From Ahaetulla prasina (Eukaryota > Chordata > Lepidosauria > Squamata > Colubridae), in NCBI RefSeq assembly GCF_028640845.1, contig NC_080543.1, positions 4,071,459 to 4,135,458 of the forward strand: a stretch of DNA of 64,000 nucleotides, written 5' to 3'. Below, piece after piece: positions 24,407 through 36,400 of this stretch; within the stretch, counting starts at the first letter, position 1, and each line of letters starts with the position of its first letter. The translations under genes were made by a program, and so were the position numbers. A model generated the notes under the pieces. That model searched no databases. It was given only the letters and a program-made list of their open reading frames with translations, and had not been told where the DNA came from.

Positions 24407-27400
24407 GTATATGTATGTATATGTATATATATGTTTTCTGAGGTTTTCGCGGGTGTTTGTATGTAGGTCTTTGGTTATTCGGGTTTTCTCCCGCGTAAAA
24501 TTGGAAGTGTCTTGGCGACGTTTCGATGAAGTCTCATTCGTCATCTTCAGGCTTCAGCTTCGTGCTTCTGGAGCTTTGCTCCCAGAAGCACGAAGCTGAA
24601 GCCTGAAGATGACGAACGAGACTTCGTCGAAACGTCGCCAAGACACTTCCAATTTTACGCGGGAGAAAACCCGAATAACCAAAGACATGTGTGTGTGTGT
24701 GTGGCTTTGGATAGTGAGATGGGGAGGGGCATATAAATACACGAGGAGAAGGAACAGCACAGAATCAGATTCGTAGAGTTCTGTTGTTCTCGCCAATCTC
24801 AATAAATGTAATTTTAATTTTGAATTAAATTAATTTTAATTTTAGCTTTTCTGTGGAATTGGTGTTCCTGGCCTAGTGAGGCACATATCTTTAAAACATG
24901 TTTGGATACTTGATGTTCATATTTTAGTTTCCGGTTTGGAAAGGTGTCCCAATGTAGCTTTCGGTGCGTAGCAGTAAAAACAAAATATAATTTACATTCT
25001 TTCTGTTTCTCCTCCAGTTAGCACCTGAAAACACTCTGATGTCCTTCCAGAAAGCCGTGGAGGAGAAGGTTTACGGTGTGCAGGCAGATGTGGTGATAAG
25101 GCAAGTCTCTCTGCTTGTGCTCAAGTTTTAAGGCTGGGGTCTCCAAACTTGGCAACTTGAAGGCTTGCGGACTTCAACTCCCAGAATTCCTCAGCCTGCA
25201 TGGCTGGCTGAGAAATTCTGGGAGTTGAAGTCCACAAGTCTTCAAGTTGAAGTCCAAAAATCTTAAAAGTTACCAATCTTAAAGTTACCAATGATGGCTG
25301 AGGAATTCTGTGAATTGAAGTCCTTAAATCTTTATTATTATTATTATTATTTATTAAATTTTTGTACCGCCCTTCTCCCAAAGGACTCAGGGCGGTGTAC
25401 AGCCAAAGATAAAACACAGGATATATACAATTAAAACCAACATTTAAAACATAGCAAATTACAAAAAGGCTGAAAATTAAAATTAAAATTTTAAATTTTA
25501 AAATATTAATAAAACCCCAATTTAAAATAAAAACTACTTATGCCAGTCCCGCTTGAATAAATAAATGTGTTTTTAGCTCACGATAGAAGGTCCGAAGATC
25601 AGGCACTTGATGTAAACCAGGGGGAAGTTCATTCCAGAGCGTCGATGCTCCCACAGAGAAGGCCCTACTCCTGGGGGCCGCCAGCCGACACTGTTTGGCG
25701 GACGGCACCCTGAGGAGACCCTCTCTGTGAGAGCGTACGGGTCGGTGGGAGGCATAAGGTAACAGCAGGCAGTCTCATAAGTACCCGGGTCCTAAGCCAT
25801 GGAGCGCTTTAAAGATGGTAACCAAAATCTTGAAGCGCACCCTAAAGACCACAGGAAGCCAGTGCAGACTACGGAGCAGCGATGTCACGTGGGAGCCACG
25901 AGCGGCTCCCGTTACTACTCGTGCAGCCGCATTCTGGACTAACTGTAGCCTCCGGGTGCACCTCAAGGGCAGCCCCATGTAGAGAGCATTGCAATAATCC
26001 AACCGAGACGTAACCAGAGCGTGAGTGACTGTGCATAAGGCATCCCGGTCAAGGAAGGGACACAACTGGCGGACCAAGCGAACTTGGTAAAACCTGGAGA
26101 CTTACCAAGTTTGGAGGCCACTGGTATACACAGTGGTGGGTTGAGGAATTCTGGGAGTTGAAGTCCACAGGCCTTAAAGTTACCAAGTGGCATGGCAGTT
26201 GATAAGTTAAATAACCCGGTTGTTAAGTGAATCTGGCTTCCCCATTGGCTTTGCTTGTCAGAAGCTCCCAAAAGGGGGATCACATGACCCTGGGACACTG
26301 CAACCGTCATAAATACGAGCCAGTGGCCAAGCGTTTGGATTTTGATCACGTGGTCATAAGGATGCTGCAATGGTCGTGCGTGTGAACAACGGTCATAAGT
26401 CGCTTTTTTCGGTGCCGTTGTAACTCTGAACGGTCACTCAACGAATGGTTGTAAGTCGAGAAGTACCTGCATTTGCAAGGACCCAGAAGCAAGAAGCCAA
26501 ATTCTGAATGGAACCCTGGATCTGATCCATCCAGCAGGATAATTATTATAGGTTTTTCTATTCACAGTTACGACGGAGTGCCTTTTCTTATGCATGACCA
26601 GACGTTGCGAAGAACCACCGACGTCGAGGAAGTATTCCCAGAACTAGCTTACGATCATTCCTCTATGTTCAACTGGACAGATTTGGAAAGACTAAATGCA
26701 GGCAAATGGTTCCTCCAGGTGTGTAAGTAAGTAGTAATATTATGTCCAGTTGGTGGTTAAGGTAAAGGTAAAGGTTCCCCTCGCACATACGTGCTAGTCG
26801 TTCCCGACTCTAGGGGGCGGTGCTCATCTCCGTTTCAAAGCCGAAGAGCCAGCGCTGTCCGAAGACGTCTCCGTGGTCATGTGGCCGGCATGACTCAACG
26901 CCAAAGGCGCACGGAACGCTCTTCCCTTCCCACCAAAGGTGGGCCCTGCTTTGTTGTGAGTGCTCCAACACTGGATGTTTTTAAGAAGAGATTGCACAGA
27001 AATAGTATAGGTCTCCTGCGTGAGCAGGGGGTTGGACTAGATGTTCTCCCAGGTCCCTTCCAGCTCTGTTTACTGGTTCAGGGGTTGCAACTGCTTCCCT
27101 ATCAGGAAAGGTTGCAATATTTGGGCTTTTGAAAAAAAATCTAGAAGGTCGGCAGATTTGCAGGGGCTAAATGAGAGATCTACAGAATTATTCATGGTGT
27201 TGATAAATCGGACAAGGGGTAGCTGTTTTTTTTCCCAGTTTGCCAAATTCTAGAACCAGAGGTCAAGCAATGAAATCGAACGTTGGAAAAATCAGGACAG
27301 GCAACAGGAAAAAAAAATGTTTTTCTCACCCAATGTATAATTCAACTCTGGAGTTCAATGCCATGAGACGTGGAGCTCGCTAAACTACTTGGCTGTCTCA

Positions 27401-30400
27401 AAGGTGCCTTTTCCAAAAGGTAATTGGAATTTCTTGGGGGTTTTTTTTTTTTTCCTTTGAAAAGATTTCGCTTCTCATCCAAGAAGCTTCAGAGAACTGA
27501 AGAAGCTTCTTGGATGAGCAGTGAAATATTTTCAAAGGGAAAAAAAACAAGACCTGTTGCCGTTTGGAAAACCATGACCTGGATGATTGAGAATCACCAT
27601 TGGCAATTCTCCTCCTGATTTCTCAAAGCAAACCTGCCGTCTTCAAAGCACAACATTCACAATTCTTCCCACAGAATGACCCTTTCTGGACGGTCAGCTC
27701 CCTTTCCCCATCTGACTTCGTAAAAGCCGCCAACCAGTCCGTCTGCAAACTGACCGAGATGCTGGAAATCATCAAGGACAACGCCACCGTCCTCTTGAAC
27801 CTCCAAGACTTGCCCGAAGATCACCCGTATTACACTACTTCGGTCAATGTCACCCTGGAAACCGTCCTCGCCTCGGGCATCCCTCAGCAGGCTGTGAGTT
27901 GCATTGGGACTTTTGTGGGTAGCACTTAGCGATAACAATGTCACTTAGACTTATATACCCCTTCACAATTCTTTACAGCCCTCTCTGAGGGGTTTACAGA
28001 GTCAGCATCTTTTCCCCGACAATCTGGGTCCTCATTTTACAGACCTCAGAAGGATGGAAGGCTGAGTCAACCTTGAGCCGATTAGGATCGAACTCTTGAC
28101 AGTGGGAAGACTTAGTCTGCAATACTCCTTCTAACTATTGTGCCACCATGGTTGCTTCCTTCCCTCCCTCCCTCCCTCCCTTCCTTCCTTCCTTCCTTCC
28201 TTCCTTCCTTCCTTCCTTCCTTCCTTCCAGCAGTAGCACATAAGACTTATATACCGCTTCACAGTCCTTTCCGGCCCTGTCTTAAGAGGTTTACAGAGTC
28301 AGGCTATTGCCCCCCACAATCTGGGTCCTCATTTTACCCACCTCGGAAGGGTGGAAGGCTGAGTCTACCTTGAGCCGGTCAGGATCGAACTCTTGACAGT
28401 GGGAAGAGTTAGTCTGCAATACTCCTTCTAACTATTGTGCCACCATGGTTGCTTCCTTCCTTCCTTCCTTCCTTCCTTCCTTCCTTCCTTCCTTCCTTCC
28501 TTCCTTCCTTCCTTCCTTCCTTCCTTCCTTCCTTCCTTCCTTCTAGCAGTAGCACATAAACTTATATACTACTTCACAGTGCTTTCCAGCCTTCTCTTAA
28601 GAGGTTTACAAAGTCAGACTCTTGACTCCAACAATCTGGGTCCTCGTTTTACAGACCTCAGAAGGATGGAAGGCTGAGTCAACCTTGAGCCGGTCTGGAT
28701 CGAACTCTTGACAGTGGGAAGAGTTAGTCTGCAATACTCCTAACCATTGTGCCACCATGGTTGCTTCCTTCCTTCCTTCCTTCCTTCCTTCCTTCCTTCC
28801 TTCCTTCCTTCCTTCCTTCCTTCCTTCCTTCCTTCCTTCCTTCCTTCCTTCCTTCCAGCAGTAGCACATAAGACTTATATACCGCTTCACAGTCCTTTCC
28901 AGCCCTGTCTTAAGAGGTTTACAGAGTCAGGCTATTGCCCCCCACAATCTGGGTCCTCATTTTACCCACCTCGGAAGGGTGGAAGGCTGAGTCTACCTTG
29001 AGCCGGTCTGGATCGAACTCCTACAGCAAGCAGTGAGTTAGCCTGCAATACTGAAGTCTAACCACTGCAGTACTGCGGCTTTACTGGGTAGCTATTGGAC
29101 AAACTTTAGGGCTCCTGTAGGTCAATCTGGCTTCCCTGTTGACTTCGCTCATAAGAAGGTCACAAAAGGGGATCACACGACCCATCCACCCCACCCCTCG
29201 GGACCCTGCAACCATCATAAATATGAATCAATTGTCCACCTGAATTTTGATCATAATGACCTTGGGAATGCTACAACGGTCATAAGTGCGGAAAACTCAT
29301 AAATCGCTTTTTTTTTTTTTGGGTGCTGTTGTAACTTAGGACAGTCGCTAAACGGATGGTTGTAAGTGGAGGATTACCTGTGCTAACCTGTTTGTCCAGC
29401 TATTGTCGTTTAAGTGTTCCCACCTATGTTTTCAAGATTCTAGCTAAGGCATCAGCATATGTTTGCTTTTTTTTATTCGCATTTATATCCCGCCCTTCTC
29501 CGAAGACTCAGGGCGGCTTACACTATGTTAGCAATAGTCTTCATCCTATTTGTATATTTATACAAAGTCAACTTATTGCCACCAACAATCTGGGTCCTCA
29601 TTTTACCTGCCTTATAAAGGATGGAAGGCTGAGTCAACCTGGGTCCTGGTGGGACTAGAACCTGCAGTAATTGCAAGCAGCTGTGTTAATAACAGACTCG
29701 TTCTAAGTTTGAGTTGTTTTGGACTCAGCTGAGGTATTGGAGCTCTAACTCCTCCGAAGCATCTCCGTTTTTTCCTGAAATTGGTCTCCTTCGAAGTTTT
29801 CTGAACCTTTCTTTTCTCCCCGCTGCTCTCCCAGGTGATGTGGTTGCCCAGTCTGGATAGGCATCTGGTTCAAGAAGTCGCCCCCGGATTCCAGCAGACC
29901 TGCGGCCAGAAGACAGACCCCCAGCGGTTAAGAGACCGAGGTTTCCAGAAGCTCAACCTGAGATACACCAGGGTCACCCGCCAGGATATCAGGTTCGGTT
30001 CTCAGCTGGCACCACTGGTCCCTCGGCCTACTTTTCAGAGGGCAGGGCATGACGGGTGATGGGGCAGTTCTGGAGGTAACAATGATCAGAATAACAGAAG
30101 AGCTGGGAGGGATCTTGTAGGTCATCTAGCCCAACCCCCCCCCACCCAAGCAGGAGACCCTACTACACCATTTCTGACAGATGGCAGTTCATCTTCTCAG
30201 TTCAGCTGCACTTCTCAGCTGAACTGAGCTGAGTCCCCTCTGGCTTTGCTTTTTTTACATGGACGTAGTTAGGTGGCTCAGTGGCTAAGACGCTGAGCTT
30301 GTCGATCGAAAGGTTGTCAGTTCAGCGGTTCGAGTCCCTAGCGCCGCGTAACGGGGGTGAGCTCCCGTGACTTATCCCAGCTTCTGCCAACCTAGCAGTT

Positions 30401-33400
30401 CGAAAGCAGGTAAAAAAATGCAAGTAGAAAAAATAGGGACCACCTTTGGTGGGAAGGGAACAGCGTTCCGTGCGCCTTTGGCCTTGAGTCCTGCCGGCCA
30501 CATGACCACGGACAGCGCTGGCTCTTTGGCTTTGAAACGGAGATGAGCATCGCCCCTTAGAGTCGGAAACGACTAGCACAGATACGCGAGGGGAACCTTT
30601 TTACCTTTAGATAGCTAGGGTATTGATGGTCTCTGATTGTTAAGTGAAGCGGTCCATGACCGTGATTACGATTGCGGTTAACGAAGGGAGGTCTCTGAGA
30701 GACATCTTTTTCTCTTCAAGAATGTAGGACCAAAGGATTATCGACAATACTGGCAGGCAAGGCAGCTTGGTCTAACGGTTAAGGCACCGGGCTAGAAAGT
30801 GAAAGACCATGAGTTCAAATCCTGATGTAGCCATGAAAGCCAGAAATGTGAACGAACGAGTTATTGTTACTGAGAGGGTGCATGGATAGATATCCTTCAC
30901 ATCTTTTTGTGAATCCTTCCATTATATGCTCCCACACACCCTTTCAGTAATAATGGTTATTGAAGATTATTATTATATATTACAGGGGTCTCCAACCTTA
31001 GTAACTTTAAGGTTTGTGGACTTCAATTCCCAGAGTTCCTCAGCCAGCAAAGCTGGCTGAGGAACCCTGGGAGTTGAAGTCCACAAGCCTTAAAGTTACT
31101 AAGGTTGGAGACCCCTGATCTATTACATCTATTACCTGCTGCCTATCTCATAGAATAACATAAATATAAGGCTGGAAGAATTCAAGAAGAAATCTTGGGA
31201 GGGTCTTCTAGTTGAACCCCACCTGCCCAGGCAGGAAATGCTATATACCATATTGGAGAAATGGCTGTCCAGTCTTTTTTTGAAAACCTCCAGTGTTTTG
31301 AGCACCCACAACATCTGGAGACAAGCCGTTAATTGGTAAATTAACTGGTTAATTGTTAATCGGTTAATGTTTCCCACTGTCAGGAAATCTCTCCTTAGTT
31401 CTAGGTTGCTTCTGTCCTTGATTAGTTTCCACCCATTGCTTCTTGTCCTGCCTTCAGGGGGCTTTGGAGAATAAATGGACCCCCTCTTCCCTGGGACAGA
31501 CCTTCAAGTATTGGAAGATGCTGTCATATCTCCCCTTCTCCTTCTCTTAGTTGGGTTAAACATGCCAAGCTCCATCAACTATTTGTCATACAATTTAGCC
31601 TGCAAACTCTTTACCATCTTTGCTGCTCTTCTCCGCACCCATTCTAGAACCTCAGCATCGTTTCTGTCTCCCACTGTTAGAATAGAATAGAATAGATAGA
31701 ATAGAATAGAATTTTTTATTGGCCAAGTGTGATTGGACACACAAGGAATTTGTCTTGGTGCAGATGCTCTCAGTGTACATAAAAGAAAAGATACCTTCAT
31801 CAAGAATCATAAGGTACAACACTTAATGATAGTCATAGGATACAAATTAGAATAGAATAGAATAGAATAGAATAGAATAGAATAGAATAGAATAGAATAG
31901 AATAGAATAGAATAGAATAGAATAGAATTTTTATTGGCCAAGTGTGATTGGACACACAAGGAATTTGTCTTGGTGCAGATGCTCTCAGTGTACATAAAAG
32001 AAAAGATACCTTCATCAAGGTACAACATTTACAACACAATTGATGGTCAATATATCAATATAAATCATAAGGATTGCCAGCAACAAAGTTACAGTCATAC
32101 AGTCATAAGTGGAAAGAGATTGGTGATGGATGGGAACGATGAGAAGATTAATAGCAGTGCAGATTTAGTAAATAGTTTGACAGTGTTGAGGGAATTATTT
32201 GTTTAGCAGAGCGATGGCCTTCGGGAAAAAACTGTTCTTGTGTCTAGTTGTTCTGGTGTGCAGTGCACAACACTTAGTGATAGTCAAGATTACTAATAAG
32301 CTATCAAATCGTACTAGGAAACAAATAAAAATAAATAAAAAGGGATAGAATAGAACTGAATTGAATTAAGAATAGAACAGAACTGAATTAAGAATAGAAT
32401 AGAATAGAACTGAATTAATAGAATAGAATAGAATAGAATAGAATAGAATAGAATAGAATAGAATAGAATAGAATAGAATTTTTATTGGCCAAGTGTGATT
32501 GGACACACAAGGAATTTGTCTTGGTGCAGATGCTCTCAGTGTACATAAAACAAAAGATACGTTCATCAAGGTACAACATTTACATTTAAGCAGAGAACAT
32601 CATAGAAACACTAATATAAAAGCATTGGAACATGGATAGGTAGATCTTCAGACCTTTAAGCGTGAACTCAAAACTTTCTTTTTCCACCAAGCGGGGCTGG
32701 CTTAAATTGACAAATTTTAAAACTGAGGGGTTTTTTAAGGGATTTTAATGTATTTCGTAATTTTTACTTAGTAATTTTAAATATACAGCTATTGAATTAG
32801 ATTTTTAACTGGATACTGTATTTTAAAATCTTTTGGGTATTTGTATTTTATTTATGCTGTACACCGCCCTGAGTCCTTGGAGAAGGGCAGTATAAAAAAT
32901 TTGAAAAATAAATAAATAAATAAATAAATAAGGAAGTGGACAAGCAAACAAGGATAGTGGAAAATGTCAGTTTAACCCCGCAGATTCACAGTCCAGCGGT
33001 TGCTCCTTAAAACTGGTCCTTCCTCTCTATTCCTCCCCTCCATCCTCAAAACAGGGAATATGCCAGTGCAAACCTGAGCATCAATTTGTACATCGTCAAC
33101 GAACCGTGGCTGTATTCCCTTCTCTGGTGCATGGGGGTTGAGTCCATCACCTCCGACAACTCACAAGTTCTCCTTCGGCTGCCTTCCCCTCTCTGGCTGA
33201 TGGTAAGTGGATTTATATATTATATATTCAGAATAGAGCCGGAAGGGACCAGGAGCTCCTATAGCATTGCAGACAAATGGTTGCCCAGCCTCTTCTTAAA
33301 AACTTCCACTGTTGGAGCATTCACAGCTTTGTTGTGGCAAGCTGTTCCACTGGTTGATTGTCCTCACTGTCAGGAATTTTTTTCCTTAATTCCAGGTTGC

Positions 33401-36400
33401 TTCTCTCCTTGATGAGTTTCCATCCGTTTCTTCTTGTTCTGGTGCTATGGAGAATAAGTTGACTCCTCCTTCTTTGTGGAATTTGTGGCATTTTAGTTGC
33501 ACTTCGTTTGTGACTGCTGGTGTTTTTCCAAAGGCGCATCGGGTCAAAGCGCAGTTTCCAAATCTTAGAAATTAATTTTTATTCTGAAGGCTCAAATAAA
33601 GGGTGTCCTTGACTTAACAACCATTCGTTTAGTGGCCATTCAAATTTTCAAGGCACTGAAAAAAAGAGACTTATGACCGTTTTTCATACTTGCAGCATCC
33701 CCCACGGCCGCACGCTCAAAATTCAGCTCCTTGGCAGCTTGACTCCTTTTTATGACGGTTGCAGAGTCCCCGGGGTTATGTGATCTCCTTTTGCAACCTT
33801 TGGACAAGCAAACAAGGATAGTGGAAAATCTCAGTTTAACCCCGCAGGTTCACAGTCCAGCGGTTGCTCCTTAAAACTGGTCCTTCCTCTCTATTCCTCC
33901 CCTCCATCCTCAAAACAGGGAATATGCCAGTGCAAACCTGAGCATCAATTTGTACATCGTCAACGAACCGTGGCTGTATTCCCTTCTCTGGTGCATGGGG
34001 GTTGAGTCCATCACCTCCGACAACTCACAAGTTCTCCTTCGGCTGCCTTCCCCTCTCTGGCTGATGGTAAGTGGATTTATATATTATATATTCAGAATAG
34101 AGCCGGAAGGGACCTTGGAGGTCTTCTAGTCCAACCCCCTGCCCAAGCAGGAGCCCCTATACCATTGCAGACAAATGGTTGCCCAGCCTCTTCTTAAAAA
34201 CTTCCACTGTTGGAGCATTCACAGCTTTCTTGTGGCAAGCTGTTCCACTGGTTGATTGTCCTCACTGTCAGGAATTTTTTTCCTTAATTCCAGGTTGCTT
34301 CTCTCCTTGATGAGTTTCCATCCGTTTCTTCTTGTTCTGGTGTGCAGTGCACAACACTTAGTGATAGTCAAGATTACTAATAAGCTATCAAATCGTAGGA
34401 AACAAATAAAAATAAATAAAAGGGATAGAATAGAATAGAAAAATAGAATAGAACTGGAGGGGACCTTGGAGGTCTTCTAGTCCAACAAATGGTTGCCCAG
34501 CCTCTTCTTAAAAACTTCCACTGTTGGAGCATTCACAGCTTTCTTGTGGCAAGCTGTTCCACTGGTTGATTGTCCTCACTGTCAGGAATTTTTTTCCTTA
34601 ATTCCAGGTTGCTTCTCTCCTTGATGAGTTTCCATCCGTTTCTTCTTGTTCTGGTGCTATGGAGAATAAGTTGACTCCTTCTTCTTTGTGGAATTTGTGG
34701 CATTTTAGTTGCACTTCGTTTGTGACTGCTGGTGTTTTTCCAAAGGTGCATCGGGTCAAAGCGCAGTTTCCAAATCTTAGAAATTAATTTTTATTCTGAA
34801 GGCTCAAATAAAGGGTGTTCTTGACTTAACAACCATTCGTTTAGTGGCCATTCAAATTTTCAAGGCACTGAAAAAAAGAGACTTATGACCGTTTTTCATA
34901 CTTGCAGCATCCCCCACGGCCGCACGCTCAAAATTCAGCTCCTTGGCAGCTTGACTCCTATTTATGACGGTTGCAGAGTCCCCGGGGTTATGTGATCTCC
35001 TTTTGCAACCTTTGGACAAGCAAAGCTACTTTGGGAAGCCAGCCTACTTAACAGCTGTAGCAAATAAGGTTGTAAAATGGGAGAAAACTCCCTTAACAAA
35101 GCTTAGGCACAGACATTTTGGACTCTGTTGTGGTCGTAAGTCGAGGACTACCTGCGCTTTGACCTCCAAATGGGAAGAGGGGGCTCTTTGGAGAAGACCC
35201 TCTTTTCTGAGGATTTCAAGGCTGAGTCCAACCAACCTGAGGATTGTCGGTCTGGTTTTCAGCAGCGTTTAAGAGCACCTTTTTTATTTATTTATTTACA
35301 TTTATATCCCGCCCTTCTCCGAAGACTCAGGGCGGCTTACAGTGTGTAAGGCAATAGTCTCATTCTATTTGTATATTTACAAAGTCAACTTATTGCCCCC
35401 CCAACAATCTGGGTCCTCATTTTACCTACCTTATAAAGGATGGAAGGCTGAGTCAACCTCGGGCCGGGCTTGAACCTGCAGTAATTGCAGGCTATTGTGT
35501 TCTAATAACAGGCTTCTAACAGCCTGAGCTATCATGGCCCCTTCCTGCTGTACTTATCAATTTATTGGGATTGAGCGCCCTCTGCTGGCTATTGACTGAA
35601 TCCACATCTGGATTTCTGGCAGCCCCAGCCTTTTATTTATTTATATTTATTTATAATTACATTTCTACACCGCACCATCTCCCGAAGGACTCAGGGCGGT
35701 GTACAGCCAATATTAAAATACACATAACACTATGATATAAGTATAATAAATAAACACTATTTAAAAAACAATTTAAAAACAAATATTTAGTGGCCGAATC
35801 ACTAAAACGGTCGAAGACCCATTAAAATTTTGCTAAAATACATTCTTCTTTCTCCAGAACACTGGAGGTTTTTAAAAAGAAATTGGACGGTAGGCATGTT
35901 TGTGCGCTTATGCACGCCCCTTATGGTCCTCTTAGGAATGGGGTGAGGTCAATAGTAGAGAGTTTTTGGTTAAAGCTTTTAGGATTATGGGAAGAGACCA
36001 CAGAGTCAGGTAGTGTATTCCAAGCACTGATGATTCTGTTACAGAAGTCATATTTTCTGCAATCTAGATTAAAGTGGTTGATATTAAGTTTAAATCTATT
36101 GGTTGCCCTTGTATTATTGCAATTGAAGCTGAAGTAGTCTTTAACAGGAAGGACATTACAATAGATGATTCTGTGAGTTAAACTTAGGTCTTGTCGAAGG
36201 CGACGGAGTTCCAAGTTTTCTAAGCCTAGGATTTCAAGTCTGGTGGGATAGGGTATTTTATTGTTTTCAGAGGAATGGAGAACTCTTCTTGTAAAATATT
36301 TCTGGACACATTCAATTGTATTGATGTCAGAGATGTGGTGAGGGTTCCAAACAGGCGAGCTGTATTCTAGAATTGGTCTAGCAAATGTTTTTTTGATTTG

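Larger units (their letters stand above)
24436..24690. repeat. Large inverted repeat carrying two hammerhead-like cores
   Basis: Arms of about 110-120 bp (GGTTATTCGGGTTTTCTCCC ... and its inverse) meet at a short loop near 24570. The arms match with only a few changes. Each arm includes one hammerhead-like core, annotated separately. Confidence 0.8.

Noticed and set aside
28160..28857. A CRISPR-like array, suggested by regular spacing at 27925-29080
   Set aside because: Units are SINE copies and (TTCC)n microsatellites of about 310 bp in a vertebrate intron, with no short repeat/unique spacer pattern.
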